Source: Albugo candida
Taxonomy: Eukaryota; Oomycota; Peronosporomycetes; Albuginales
Direction of reading: 5' to 3'
Length of the DNA stretch: 64,000 nt
NCBI GenBank assembly: GCA_040437565.1
Contig: JBDOQK010000018.1
Location: forward strand, 62,001 to 126,000
Each line of letters starts with the position of its first letter. Position 1 is the stretch's first letter. Shown here in pieces: positions 24,625-35,741 of the stretch. A program made the position numbers and the translations under genes. The notes beneath the pieces are model-generated. The model was not told the DNA's origin. It saw nothing but the letters and a program-made list of their open reading frames with translations, and made no database searches.

Positions 24625-26733
24625 ATGGAGAGCTTCACACTGAATATCGCCGCGAGTTCGAATGCATCCATTCCGAGACAGAAAAAGCGAAAAACGAGTT
24701 TTCGTGCAAAAAAACGGCAAGCGTTCAAATCGCCGTCTACCAAGCACATAAATTCTAACCCAGAAACGAAGTCAGAATCCCAGCCCGATCTTCTAAGCGA
24801 TGAAACACGCGTCAAAGCGAACGCTAGAGATGAATCGTTCGTCTCTTCCTCGACCGATTCTCCCAAACTTGACATCAAATCCTCCACAGACAATACAGCT
24901 CACGTGTCTGCGTTTGGAACTCGTCGAAATCCGCGTCCCAGAGTGCAGAAAGCGATCGCAACCTCTGTCGTGCAGAATGTTCTCATCGAACCGCAAAGTA
25001 TGAACACAAGCGATCAGATCTTTGCTTCTGAATGCACTTTTGACGCTCTTCATCTCGATCCTCGACTAGTACAGATCCTTGTTTCACCGATAGAAGCCAA
25101 AGGCTTTGCATTCAAACGCCCCACAAAAGTCCAAAAACTGAGTATTTCGCACGTGCTGCAGAAAAAAGATGTGCTTGTGAAAAGCGAAACAGGTTCAGGA
25201 AAGACATTGGCGTATTTGCTTCCCATAATACAAACCCTACAGAGCGTTCAGCCGCGGATTCATCGCATCGACGGCTGTGTCGCACTCATAATCGTACCGA
25301 CCAGAGAATTATGTCTCCAAATTTACGACACATTACAATCACTCCTTCGCTCTTTTGTGAATCTCGTTCCCGGCGTAATCGTCGGCGGAGAGCGTAAGAA
25401 AGCGGAGAAAGCTCGATTGCGCAAAGGAATCTCAATTTTAATCGCAACGCCAGGCCGGTTACTGGATCATTTGACCAACACGCAAGCCTTTCAGTACACA
25501 AAGCTTCAATTTCTCGTGCTGGATGAAGCCGATCGGCTACTGGATCTCGGATTTGGACCGCAAATCAAACAGATCCTCGAGATACTTGGCAAGCAATCGT
25601 CTCGCACACAAAATATCCTGGTATCTGCTACGATCAATAGCAGTGTGCAGCAACTTGCGTCTCTGAGTCTGCAGGATCCGGTGTTTGTCGATGCGGATGA
25701 GTCGAATCAAGGCGATAAAGTCCAAGCATCGGGTGTGTTTGCCACCCCCCAGCAGCTGAAACAATATGCAATCACAGTTCCGGCGAAATTGCGTTTGTGT
25801 GCGCTGAGTTGTTTTCTACGTGAGGAATTGATGCGAACTGAAGAAAGTTTTAAAATTGTTGTCTTTTTCTCCACTTGTGATGCTGTGGATTTTCATTTCA
25901 CGCTTTTCAATTCGTGCGTGTGGCCGGACAAACGGATCGATTACGAGTCGATGAAAGAGATTCAGTCCGTTACAAATGAGTCGAATGATTGCTCGCCGTT
26001 CTTTGGACGGGAAGGGCGTTTATTTCGTCTGCATGGAAATATCGCCCAGCAGGAGCGAACCACAACTTTTCGGGCATTTTGTAAAGCTCCATGCGGTATT
26101 TTGTTTTGCACAGACGTAGCAGCTCGAGGCGTTAATTTACCGACAGTGCATTGGATCGTCCAATATGACCCGCCGACAGAAGCAAGAGACTATGTGCATC
26201 GTATTGGCCGTACTGCTCGAAGTGGAATGTGTGGAAGCAGTCTTTTGTTCCTTCTTCCGTCTGAAGTAGAGTACCTCCCGTATCTCGAGCAGAATGGACT
26301 CCCGAAAATAAACGCGCTCTCTATGGAAAAACTTATTTCTCGAGTTGGTGGGAAATCGTATCGGAATACGGCAACGAACGGTCAAAAACTCTCAAGTGAT
26401 TTACAATTTATGTTTGAGCAAACAGTGGAAAAGCACAGTCATTTGTTCCATATCGCGAGCCAAGCATTTCATTCGTTTATTCGAAGTTATGCTACGCATT
26501 GTGCTGACACGAGAGAGCACATTTTTCAGGTAAGAAAACTTCATTTTGGACATATTGCAAGAAGCTTTGCATTGCGTGAGCCACCAGCATCGACGAAAAT
26601 ACGACAAGCGAGCAAAGATAATGTATCGCATCAAAGCACGCTGGCAAAACGAAAATTGCGTCATGAAAGAGATAACGTGAAGCGGACAAAAGAAAGCTTT
26701 CACTCGCGTGCGCAAACGGCTGAATTTCTATAA
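24625..26733 (+). CDS. DBP7: DEAD-box RNA helicase, DBP7/DDX31 type
   Basis: An unspliced 702-residue frame. An N-terminal basic region (PRQKKRKTSFRAKKRQ) fits nucleolar targeting. Helicase motifs occur in order: Q-motif area GFAFKRPTKVQKLSI, motif I SETGSGKT, Ia PTRELC, Ib TPGRLL, II LDEADRLLDLGFG, III SAT, then a long insert, ARGVNLPTVHWIVQYD (motif V region) and HRIGRTARSG (VI). The Q-region wording, PTKVQ rather than PT.IQ, the insert between motifs IV and V and the C-terminal FQVRKLHFGHIARSFALRE are characteristic of DBP7/DDX31, which acts in 60S ribosomal subunit assembly. The start is 109 bases after the KDSR stop, on the same strand. Confidence 0.92.
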   Translation: MESFTLNIAASSNASIPRQKKRKTSFRAKKRQAFKSPSTKHINSNPETKSESQPDLLSDETRVKANARDESFVSSSTDSPKLDIKSSTDNTAHVSAFGTRRNPRPRVQKAIATSVVQNVLIEPQSMNTSDQIFASECTFDALHLDPRLVQILVSPIEAKGFAFKRPTKVQKLSISHVLQKKDVLVKSETGSGKTLAYLLPIIQTLQSVQPRIHRIDGCVALIIVPTRELCLQIYDTLQSLLRSFVNLVPGVIVGGERKKAEKARLRKGISILIATPGRLLDHLTNTQAFQYTKLQFLVLDEADRLLDLGFGPQIKQILEILGKQSSRTQNILVSATINSSVQQLASLSLQDPVFVDADESNQGDKVQASGVFATPQQLKQYAITVPAKLRLCALSCFLREELMRTEESFKIVVFFSTCDAVDFHFTLFNSCVWPDKRIDYESMKEIQSVTNESNDCSPFFGREGRLFRLHGNIAQQERTTTFRAFCKAPCGILFCTDVAARGVNLPTVHWIVQYDPPTEARDYVHRIGRTARSGMCGSSLLFLLPSEVEYLPYLEQNGLPKINALSMEKLISRVGGKSYRNTATNGQKLSSDLQFMFEQTVEKHSHLFHIASQAFHSFIRSYATHCADTREHIFQVRKLHFGHIARSFALREPPASTKIRQASKDNVSHQSTLAKRKLRHERDNVKRTKESFHSRAQTAEFL

Positions 26734-26748
26734 TTCGATCAATAGTTT

Positions 26749-27370
26749 TTAATTTTTTTTGCTTTTTTTCCTATTGCAACTGACAACCAGCGGACTAAGA
26801 ATTTCTATCAAATCGTCTTCAGCTTGCAGCACCTGAGAGCTTTTACCGAATGTGATTTGGGGACAAGGAAGCGCTCTACAGAAGATGTGAGACTCTGTGA
26901 ACCGAATTCATGTCGTCAACGTACCTGACAGCCACTTGTAAGGCAAATGCAGCGCTCCAGCACTGTTGTGCAATGACACGATCGGTGCTTTTGTAGCCAT
27001 TCCGTTTCAAAAAATGCTGCAAGATTTCAGAAGAGCGCTGCGGATCACTACGCTCTATTTCCATTACATAATGGAGCTGATGCAGTTCTCGATCATTTTC
27101 ATCCATGCGCTCCAACCGCTCGATTCTGTAGCACATGCTGTCAGCATCGAATGTCCCGATAACTTGTAAGGTTGATTCGCCAAGCTGTTGAATATACTTT
27201 TCGAGCGCGTTTCGTTGTTTCTCTGTTATGCAAACTTTGTGAAGCATGTCGACACCGTATGTGCATCCTCGTGGTAGTATCTGTGGACCGCGTACGGGTG
27301 CAAGTGTCTGCAAAACTCTCTCAAGGTGTTTGATTGCATCCATCGGCTGCATGCTCTTGCTACCCGCCAT
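26749..27370 (-). CDS. Unrecognised conserved-looking protein, two exons
   Basis: Exon 1 (27370-26925) and exon 2 (26875-26749) join in frame across a 49-nt intron with GTACGT and CTGTAG ends, giving 190 residues. The protein starts MAGSKSMQPMDAIKHLERVL and is mostly helical, with paired charged helices (RIERLERMDENDRELHQLHY) and a C-terminal poly-Lys tail. It has no signal peptide, membrane span or known motif. Its stop lies only 15 bases from the stop of the convergent helicase, so the 3' ends must overlap as transcripts. It is head-to-head with CCT8 across about 180 bases that include a 100-N gap, so the two may share a promoter. The spliced frame with sensible codons makes a real gene likely; the function is unknown. 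Confidence 0.65.
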
Positions 27371-27433
27371 TTTTATAAATAATACATGTTTATCATAGCA
27401 AACAATATATCGCTGCTTACCGTATATACGTTA

Positions 27434-27533
27434 NNNNNNNNNNNNNNNNNNNNNNNNNNNNNNNNNNNNNNNNNNNNNNNNNNNNNNNNNNNNNNNNNNN
27501 NNNNNNNNNNNNNNNNNNNNNNNNNNNNNNNNN
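27434..27533. other. Assembly gap, 100 N, in a head-to-head promoter
   Basis: The N run lies between the start codons of the minus-strand gene at 27370 and CCT8 at 27552. No repeated flank is visible. Confidence 0.95.
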
Positions 27534-27551
27534 CAATTTGTAGCCGAGAAA

Positions 27552-29302
27552 ATGGCGAAATCAATGAATCTTAACGTTGCTAATGGGCTTTCCTCACTTC
27601 TCAAAGACGGATACAAACATTTAGAGGGTGTTAAAGAAGCTACCGCTAAGAATATCGACGCCGTCAAGCAGCTGGCAGCGATCACTCGCTCTTCACTCGG
27701 TCCAAATGGTATGAATAAACTCGTCATCAATCATTTGGACAAGATTCTCGTCACTAGCGACACCGCAACCATTGTAAAGGAGCTGGAGGTCATCCATCCC
27801 GCCGCTAAAATGGTTGTTATGGCCGCAAAAATGCAAGAGAACGACTATGGCGATGGCACCTGCTTAGTGGTCTCTCTGGCAGGAGAACTTTTACAAGAAG
27901 CTTCTTCTTTATTGCGAATGGGACTCCACGCCAGTGAAATTGTCATCGGATACCAGAAAGCGTATGAAAAGTGCTGTCAAGTCTTAGAATCTGTTCCTGT
28001 GGTCCACATTGAAGATGTACGCAATCCCATCGAATTGGAAAAAATGGTCAAAAGCTCGTTGGCATCCAAACAATTTGGGTATGAAGATCTTCTCGCAAAA
28101 CTCGTCGCAGAAGCTTGTTTAAATGTGATGCCATCGGCGCCCAAGAAGCCTAGCATCAATGTCGACAACATACGCGTTAGCAAGCTTCGTGGTGGAAATT
28201 TGATGGATTCACGTGTGATCAAAGGAATGGTGGTTCAACGCAATGCAGAAGGATCGCTGAAAAAAGTTGTGAACGCAAAAGTTGCCGTTTTCGGCTGTGG
28301 GATTGAGATTTCTTCCACAGAGGCGAAAAGCACTGTTTTGATCAAAGACGCAGACGAATTGATGAATTATAACAAAGGCGAAGAAAAACATCTTGAAGAA
28401 TGTATCCAAACAATTGCTGCAAGTGGTGCCAAAGTCGTCATTTCCGGTGGTTCTATCGGAGAAATGGCGCTCCATTTTTTGGAGAAATATGAGCTTTTAG
28501 CGTTGAAAATTTCTTCCAAATGGGAACTTCGTCGAATTTGTCGTGCTGTCAATGCGACAGCTTTAGTGCGTTTGGGAGCTCCAACCTCAGAGGAAATGGG
28601 ATACTGTGACAGTGTTGCTGTTCAAGAAATCGGTGGAAAAAAAGTGACTGTTTTTGAGCAACACGAGGAAGACGCCAAAATCTCAACAATTGTGTTACGA
28701 GCGAGCACAGACAACGTATTGGACGACGTCGAACGGGCTATCGGTACATTCCGTCCAGTTGCTTGTTGACGATAGATTTGACTGTAAGCTGTTGTAGATG
28801 ACGGTGTGAATTGCGTGAAAGCTTCTTGCAAAGATGCCCGATTTGTAGCAGGAGCAGGAGCGGCAGAAGTCGAAGTAGCACGTCAAATTCAGGAACTGGG
28901 TGCTTCTACGCCAGGTTTGGATCAATACGCCATCAAGAAATTCGGTCAAGCAATGGAAATTGTGCCTCGTATTTTGGCTGAAAATTCGGGTCAGATGGCC
29001 AATAAAGTGATTTCAAATTTGCATGCAGCCCATGCTGCCGGTCAATTAAGTGCGGGTGTCGATGTGGAGGTACGAAATGCGCTTTCCGTTGTATTTCTCC
29101 ACGCTAACGGTTGTGTTTTGCTTTGTAGAATATGAATCAGACGCTTATTGTGGCAGATGCTCTAAAGAATGGCATTTGGGACCACCTCGCGACTAAACTT
29201 TCAGCGATTCGGTTAGGTACGGATGCAGCTATTACCGTATTACGAGTGGATGAAATCATTATGGCGAAAGCTGCTGGTGGGCCCAAACCTCGCGGCGCGT
29301 AA
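27552..29302 (+). CDS. CCT8: CCT8, theta subunit of the TRiC chaperonin
   Basis: Exons 27552-28743, 28798-29069 and 29129-29302 (introns 54 and 59 nt) encode 545 residues, the normal length. CCT8 is one of eight subunits of the cytosolic chaperonin that folds actin, tubulin and WD-repeat proteins with ATP. Group II chaperonin signatures are clear: ITRSSLGPNGMNKLVINHLD, VTSDTATIVKELEVIHPAAK, ENDYGDGTCLVVSLAGELL and the C-terminal GVDVE...IWDHL stretch. Theta-specific wording includes KDGYKHLEGVKEA and the conserved AGAGAAEVEVARQIQ. The C-terminus is a short GGPKPRGA tail. All junction codons are kept in frame. Confidence 0.96.
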
Positions 29303-29561
29303 GCCACTCTGCTCGCAAGGGTGCGTTGCGTGTGAGGCTTCTAGCTAGGTTGCGAGTGATCAGATTACGAATAAGTGTCATTTAAACCAAAATACTGCGC
29401 ATTGTGCTTCATAAGAGGAGTTGTCTCGACAAGAACGCTTTACATTCATTTTGCACAATTTCAGCGCGAAAAGAACCATGCTAAAGTAGAGTCAGCACAC
29501 TATATATCAGTCCCTCATCTGGGGTTCTACGTTAGTTAAGGCACAAATTGCATGCGATTAA

Positions 29562-32500
29562 ATGGAAGCGCTGAAAGAGCTCAGTGTTATCTCAAAAGTA
29601 TGCGCAGAACTCGAGAATCACTTGGGTATGGGAGACAAGACTCTAGCAGAGTTTATAATACATTTAGTTCGTCAGAATTCAACATGTAGCTCCTTCCTTA
29701 CGCAATTGGAAGCCCAAGATATTCCATTATCCTCATCACTCGCCGAAAGTTTGTATCGGATTGTGATGGCAATGGCACCTCCAAAACCGCCCAAAAACTC
29801 GGAAAAAAAAGAAAAGTCCATACCGTCGGATACGCAGCTCACTAAAGACGATATTGCAGGCGTATCAATCGAACAGAACGACTCGGAAACCCCGTCTGAG
29901 AGACCTCCCCGAGATTTTGAAACTCGTGCCCGTCACAAATANNNNNNNNNNNNNNNNNNNNNNNNNNNNNNNNNNNNNNNNNNNNNNNNNNNNNNNNNNN
30001 NNNNNNNNNNNNNNNNNNNNNNNNNNNNNNNNNNNNNNNNNGTGATGGCAATGGCACCTCCAAAACCGCCCAAAAACTCGGAAAAAAAAGAAAAGTCCAT
30101 ACCGTCGGATACGCAGCTCACTAAAGACGATATTGCAGGCGTATCAATCGAACAGAACGACTCGGAAACCCCGTCTGAGAGACCTCCCCGAGATTTTGAA
30201 ACTCGTGCCCGTCACAAATATTCTCGCTCTAAAAATCGCTCAAGATCGAGATCGAGATCACAAAGACGCACAAGACGAAATCGATCCGCAGAACACGACG
30301 AATTTGGACGTCAAAAGCGCTCAAATTTGACTTTGTCTCTCAAAGTATATGGCGTGTACAGTGGCAAAGTAAGTAGAATCATGGAACGTGGTGTATTTGT
30401 GGAATTTGACATTAGAAATGGACGAAAAGAAGGTTTGGTTCATGTTAGTAATCTTACTGGAAATCGCAATTTAGAGCATCCGAAAGAAATCGTACGTGTG
30501 GGACAACCCGTTAAAGTGAAAGTGATATCGATTTCTGGTTCGAAAATACTGTTATCAATGCGCGATATCGACCAAAAGACAGGAGAAGATCTGCTTCCCC
30601 AGCGATCTAATCATGGATTCGATGACGCCAAGCTCGCTGCTAGAACCACAGCCGATCTTCGAACTTGGTTGAATCCGTCGGCGCCTGGAAATCATCAAAG
30701 ATCACAGAACGGACAAATGATGTATGACGCCGAGAACAATAATGATGATTCAGAGAGTAAACCACAACGTGCATCCAAACGCATGTCGTCGCCAGAGAGA
30801 TGGGAAGCCAGACAATTGATCAATTCCGGTGTGTTGTCGGTGGAGGATTATCCGAACTTTGATGCCGCGCACGGATTACTGAATGTGGAAGAGACCGAAG
30901 AAGATTTTGAAGTTGAATTGAATGAAGATGAGCCGGTATTTCTTCGTGGGCAATCAAAATTGAGTCGAGAATTATCACCCGTCAAAATCATCAAGAATCC
31001 CGATGGTTCCATGCAACGTGCTGCAATGACTCAATCGAATTTGGCAAAAGAGCGTCGAGAACTTCGACAAACGCAAGCAAACCAATTGATCGATTCCATT
31101 CCCAAAGATCTGAATCGTCCGTGGCAAGATCCGATACCGGAAGCAGGAGAACGTCATTTCGCACAAGAGCTGCGTGGTATCAATATGAGTGCTTCCTCAG
31201 AATTGCCGGAATGGAAACAGAAATCCTTGGGCAAGAATCTATCCTATGGCGTCGTGTCCAATAAATCGATCTTGGATCAGCGACAAAGTCTTCCAGTTTT
31301 CAAACTTAAGCGTCAACTGATGAAAGCCATCGCCGAAAATCAAGTGCTCGTTGTAATTGGGGAAACCGGTTCAGGAAAAACGACACAAATGACGCAGTAC
31401 ATGGCGGAAATGGGACTCACTTCCAAAGGTATCGTCGGCTGTACGCAACCTCGTCGAGTGGCGGGTTCATCTGTTGCAAAGCGGGTTGCTGAAGAGTTTG
31501 GGTGTGAGCTGGGCCAAGAAGTCGGTTACGCGATGCGATTCGAAGACTGCACTTCGCCTTCGACTGTGATCAAGTACATGACCGAAGGAATGCTACTTCG
31601 CGAGTATCTTGCTGATAATTCCTTGTATAAGTATTCCGCTCTCATGCTCGATGAAGCTCACGAACGGACCATCAATACGGATGTTCTGTTCGGTTTGCTC
31701 AAAGATTTGGTGAAAGATCGCTCTGATTTCAAGCTGATTGTGACTTCGGCGACGCTAGATGCTGAGAAGTTTTCACGGTACTTTTTCGATTGTCCGATTT
31801 TCACGATTCCGGGGCGAACTTTTCCAGTGGAAATTCTGTACACAAAAGAGCCTGAAATGGATTATCTGGACGCCTCCCTGCTATGTGTCATGAACATTCA
31901 TCTCCAAGAACCTGAAGGCGATATACTTTTATTTCTGACTGGTCAAGAAGAGATTGATACGGCCAGTGAGATATTGTATCAACGAATGAAATCCTTGCGC
32001 GAGCGCGTTGTGGTTCCTGAGTTGATCATCTTGCCCGTGTATGGAGCTCTTCCATCTGAAATGCAATCTCGAATATTCCAACCGGCTCCCAAAGGCTCGA
32101 GAAAGTGTGTGATTGCCACGAATATCGCCGAAGCTTCTCTTACGATTGACGGCATTTATTACGTGGTGGATCCTGGATTCTGCAAGCAAAATGTCTTCAA
32201 TTCCAAAATCGGTATGGACTCTCTAGTGGTTGTTCCATGCTCTCAAGCTTCTGCTCGACAACGAGCCGGACGTGCGGGACGAACGGGTCCTGGAAAATGT
32301 TATCGACTGTACACAGAAAACGCATATCGGAATGAAATGCTCTCAACAACCATTCCGGAGATCCAACGCGCCAACTTGAGTTCTGTGGTCTTGCAACTCA
32401 AAGCGATGGGCATCAACGATCTGATCAAGTTTGATTTCATGGATCCTCCACCACAGCAAGCGTTGATCATGGCTTTGGAAAATCTGTACGCGCTTGGTGC

Positions 32501-33519
32501 GTTGGACGAAGAAGGGTTGCTGACGCGNNNNNNNNNNNNNNNNNNNNNNNNNNNNNNNNNNNNNNNNNNNNNNNNNNNNNNNNNNNNNNNNNNNNNNNNN
32601 NNNNNNNNNNNNNNNNNNNNNNNNNNNCATTCCGGAGATCCAACGCGCCAACTTGAGTTCTGTGGTCTTGCAACTCAAAGCGATGGGCATCAACGATCTG
32701 ATCAAGTTTGATTTCATGGATCCTCCACCACAGCAAGCGTTGATCATGGCTTTGGAAAATCTGTACGCGCTTGGTGCGTTGGACGAAGAAGGGTTGCTGA
32801 CGCGTTTGGGCAAGAAAATGGCCGAGTTTCCAGTCGAGCCAAAGAACGCCAAAGTGTTATTGACATCGGTTGTATTGGGCTGTACAGAAGAAGTTTTGAC
32901 CATTGTGGCGATGTTATCGGTGGAGAATGTCTTTTATCGTCCAAAAGAAAAACAAGGTCAAGCTGATCAGCGAAAGGCGAAATTCCACCAAGCCGAAGGC
33001 GATCATTTGACGTTATTGTGTGTGTACCAAGCGTGGGAGCAATCCAGATTTTCCAATGCATGGTGCTACGAGAACTTTATCCAAGCACGAGCGATACGAA
33101 GGGCTCAGGACGTTCGTAAACAGCTTCTTTCCATTTTGGATCGATACAAAATGGATGTGGTTTCTTGTGGGAAGAACTTTAATAAAATCCGACGAGCGAT
33201 TGTATCGGGATACTTTGTGAATACCGCAAAGAAAGATCCACAAGAAGGCTTCCGTACTATGGTGGAAGGACAGCCAGTATACATCCATCCTTCCAGCGCT
33301 CTGTATAATAAAAGTCCACAGTGGGTGTTGTATCATGAACTGGTGCTGACAACCAAGGAATACATGCGGAATGTGATGTCCATTGAGCCTAAGTGGCTAG
33401 TGGAATTAGCTCCTGCTTTCTTCAAGAAAGGTGATCCAACGAAATTGTCGAAACGGAAGCGAAACGAGAAAATTGAGCCGCTGTTTGATCGGTTTAATCC
33501 GCCAGACGCATGGCGACTT
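29562..33519 (+). CDS. DHX8: PRP22/DHX8 DEAH-box splicing helicase
   Basis: The frame is continuous apart from two false 100-N insertions (29942-30041 and 32528-32627), each followed by a repeat of the preceding 177-179 bases. Without them it encodes about 1130 residues, near DHX8 size. PRP22 releases spliced mRNA and disassembles the spliceosome. In order: the DHX8 N-terminal helical domain ([20 protein letters not shown]), a short RS-rich stretch, an S1 RNA-binding domain ([20 protein letters not shown]), then DEAH motifs [51 protein letters not shown] and [20 protein letters not shown], followed by winged-helix, ratchet and OB parts. The C-terminus reaches [12 protein letters not shown] just before a third gap, where PRP22 proteins normally end, so the stop lies in or just after the gap (possibly 33644-33646). 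Confidence 0.95.
29942..30041. other. Assembly gap, 100 N, with repeated flank
   Basis: Bases 29763-29941 recur at 30042-30220 (179 bases). The repeat would insert a false second copy of the linker after the N-terminal domain of PRP22. Confidence 0.95.
32528..32627. other. Assembly gap, 100 N, with repeated flank
   Basis: Bases 32351-32527 recur at 32628-32804 (177 bases), inside the winged-helix region of PRP22. Confidence 0.95.
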
Positions 33520-33619
33520 NNNNNNNNNNNNNNNNNNNNNNNNNNNNNNNNNNNNNNNNNNNNNNNNNNNNNNNNNNNNNNNNNNNNNNNNNNNNNNNNN
33601 NNNNNNNNNNNNNNNNNNN
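33520..33619. other. Assembly gap, 100 N, at the PRP22 3' end
   Basis: The gap begins right after the codons for DAWRL. No repeated flank is visible; the PRP22 stop is either inside or at about 33644. Confidence 0.9.
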
Positions 33620-33709
33620 GATAAACTGTCACAGGAAATTAGGTAATCCAATACATAAATAAAAAGGGTAGTTGGTGTACCGTGACACTCGATTGAATTC
33701 AGTGATTGT

Positions 33710-34765
33710 ATGATGGACAAATTACGAGGAAATGTTGTGGTTTTTGCGCACGGAAATGATATAGGCGCTGCTGACGTTGAAGGATTGAAAAAACAGTTTC
33801 CAGGAATTGAACACGTTGAGCTAATTTGTGTGGAGAAAGACTCTGATCTGCTGCAAGTATCGACCATACAACTTGCACGAACTCCATTTGATGCGATTCT
33901 GACGTGGAACGAGGAAGTTACATTGCTTTCCAAACAATTGCATGCAGTTCATCAACTTTTGAATCCAGATGGGATATTGCGTCTTTGGACCACTGCCGAA
34001 AAGGTGTAAAATCGCGATTCTGTGTGTGATGAGATCATTAAAATTGCTCCATGATAGAGTTCCGCTTTGATGGCGCTCATGATTGGAGGCTTTGTTGATG
34101 TACAAGAGATTCCCGGGGATGACATCGGATTCACACCGTATAGAGCGGACGACGTAGGCATACTGCAATGCTTTACTGCACGTAGACCTCAATTCACTGC
34201 CGGCGAAAGTGTGCAATTGCCTCAACAGGGCAAGAAAACAACGACGATACCGCGCTCTATTAAAAAGTATATGAGATATCTTCGCCTATTTGGTCATTCT
34301 CAAGCGTTGAGGAATGTTTTTGTAGATGGAAACTCACAGAAGAGGACGATGAATTCATTGACGAAGATAGTTTACTGGACAACACGGAAGAAGTACGAAA
34401 AGCAGCAAAAAATGATTGTGGAGTCAGCGCAAACGGAAAACGACGAGCATGTAAGAATTGCACGTGCGGGTAAGTACATCTATAGTCATATATATCGACA
34501 TCCATCGCATCTCTGATAATCGCATTTAGACGGGCGGAAACGGAAATTGCATCCGGCCCAGTAGTCTCAGATCAAGAGTTGTCTCAAATGGTTTCAAGTT
34601 GTGGCAATGTAAGCTTTTCCTTATTACGAAACAGTCTAATTGCGCTTGCAGTGTTTTAAAGGTGATGCATTCCGATGTGGCGGTTGTCCATTCCTTGGGA
34701 AACCGGCATTTAAGCCTGGGATGGAAAAAGTCGTTTTGAACTTGGACAGCTCCAATGATATCTAG
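33710..34765 (+). CDS. CIAPIN1: CIAPIN1/DRE2, cytosolic Fe-S assembly factor
   Basis: Five exons (33710-34003, 34058-34266, 34326-34469, 34530-34608, 34652-34765) with introns of 43 to 60 nt give about 279 residues. DRE2/anamorsin takes electrons from TAH18/NDOR1 to start cytosolic Fe-S cluster assembly. The N-terminal half is a degenerate methyltransferase-like fold ([21 protein letters not shown]). The acidic linker contains [20 protein letters not shown]. The C-terminus carries both cluster motifs: [20 protein letters not shown] (Cys-rich N-motif) and [20 protein letters not shown] (twin CX2C), followed by [15 protein letters not shown]. The acceptor at 34325 is preferred over an earlier AG because it restores IKKWKLTEED. 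It follows PRP22 on the same strand by fewer than 200 bases, excluding the gap. Confidence 0.94.
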
Positions 34766-35040
34766 CGCGACAGGGTCTTTCGAGATCAAATGTATGCGAA
34801 AGGCAGACATCTAAAAAAATCAAACTCCGTATAGCTACACACAAGTGTGACAGATAATTGCGTTGACAGCTATTCATAAACACGTCATAGTACAAACGCA
34901 TTTTTCACTTGTGTCTCCTTTCGCAAGGCGTAGGTACCCTACCGCACAGTGTATTTCACTAAGTACCTTCTCCGACTCTATACCACTCTCTTCAAAAATT
35001 CACTTTCCAATTCTCCTCGTTACTTCTCTATCAAATACTT

Positions 35041-35296
35041 ATGGATTCTCCATCGTGCTCGGGTTTATCTGATTCAAGTCAAAGTAGAGATGATTCGCTC
35101 GACATGTCGTCTTCACGAGGGTCACAAGACCAACAACCCACACACGATATGTTTGGAGGTATTGCCTGTGTTGTGACTTTGTACTTCGTAATTTCATTGA
35201 CTTTTTGTAGATTGGAACTTGAACATGGTAATGATGGTGCTTTTAATGCTTCATTTCATGTACAATGCTATGCAGGAATCCACCTGTGGATGCTGA
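35041..35296 (+). CDS. Tiny two-exon protein, unknown
   Basis: Exons 35041-35158 and 35211-35296 join across a 52-nt intron with strong ends (GTATTG...CTTTTTGTAG), giving 67 residues. The first 38 residues are Ser/Asp-rich and disordered (MDSPSCSGLSDSSQSRDD). The second exon encodes a Met-rich hydrophobic helix (WNLNMVMMVLLMLHFMYNAM) and ends ESTCGC. It looks like a small single-span or peripheral membrane protein. I know no family. The good intron and in-frame junction support it, but the short length leaves doubt. Confidence 0.5.
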
Positions 35297-35741
35297 AAAA
35301 CGCATGTAGACATACTTAGATTTCGCGCTCATAGTTACGGGATGCAGCGTAATCTGCCGAACTCTATTATGGATATTGTAGTATAAGATATTCGATTATA
35401 TATGCATAAAGCACTATTCGTATTTTCCACCAACCTGTTATTTCTATGAGCGTGGAAATACCAGCTACTTTTTACAGCAATGTTCGATTTTACGCAGGCA
35501 AAATCGATCAGGAGCGTACTCCATCGGATCAAACGTGGCCATATAGAAATCACCAGTTTATAGACTGCGGTCCACTTTCCGTATCATTCCATTCAGACGT
35601 CAATCGAAGGGGATGCCTACTTCTTCCACGTGACGTATCTAACACAAAACGAGCTGAAAAGAAGACTTATCTCCTACTCCCGTACTCTCAAATGAAACAC
35701 ATTGCGCGTATCAAGTAGGATCGATACATACTAATAACTGT
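35297..35741. other. Uncertain spacer before PrimPol
   Basis: A 445-base stretch holding a 90-codon plus-strand frame (35446-35718, starting MSVEIPATFYSNVRFY). It could be an upstream exon or a small gene; it has no recognisable motif and no clear splice partner, so I do not call it. Confidence 0.3.

Noticed and set aside
35446-35718. 90-codon frame before PrimPol
   Set aside because: No motif and no acceptable junction to PrimPol; kept only as an uncertain spacer.
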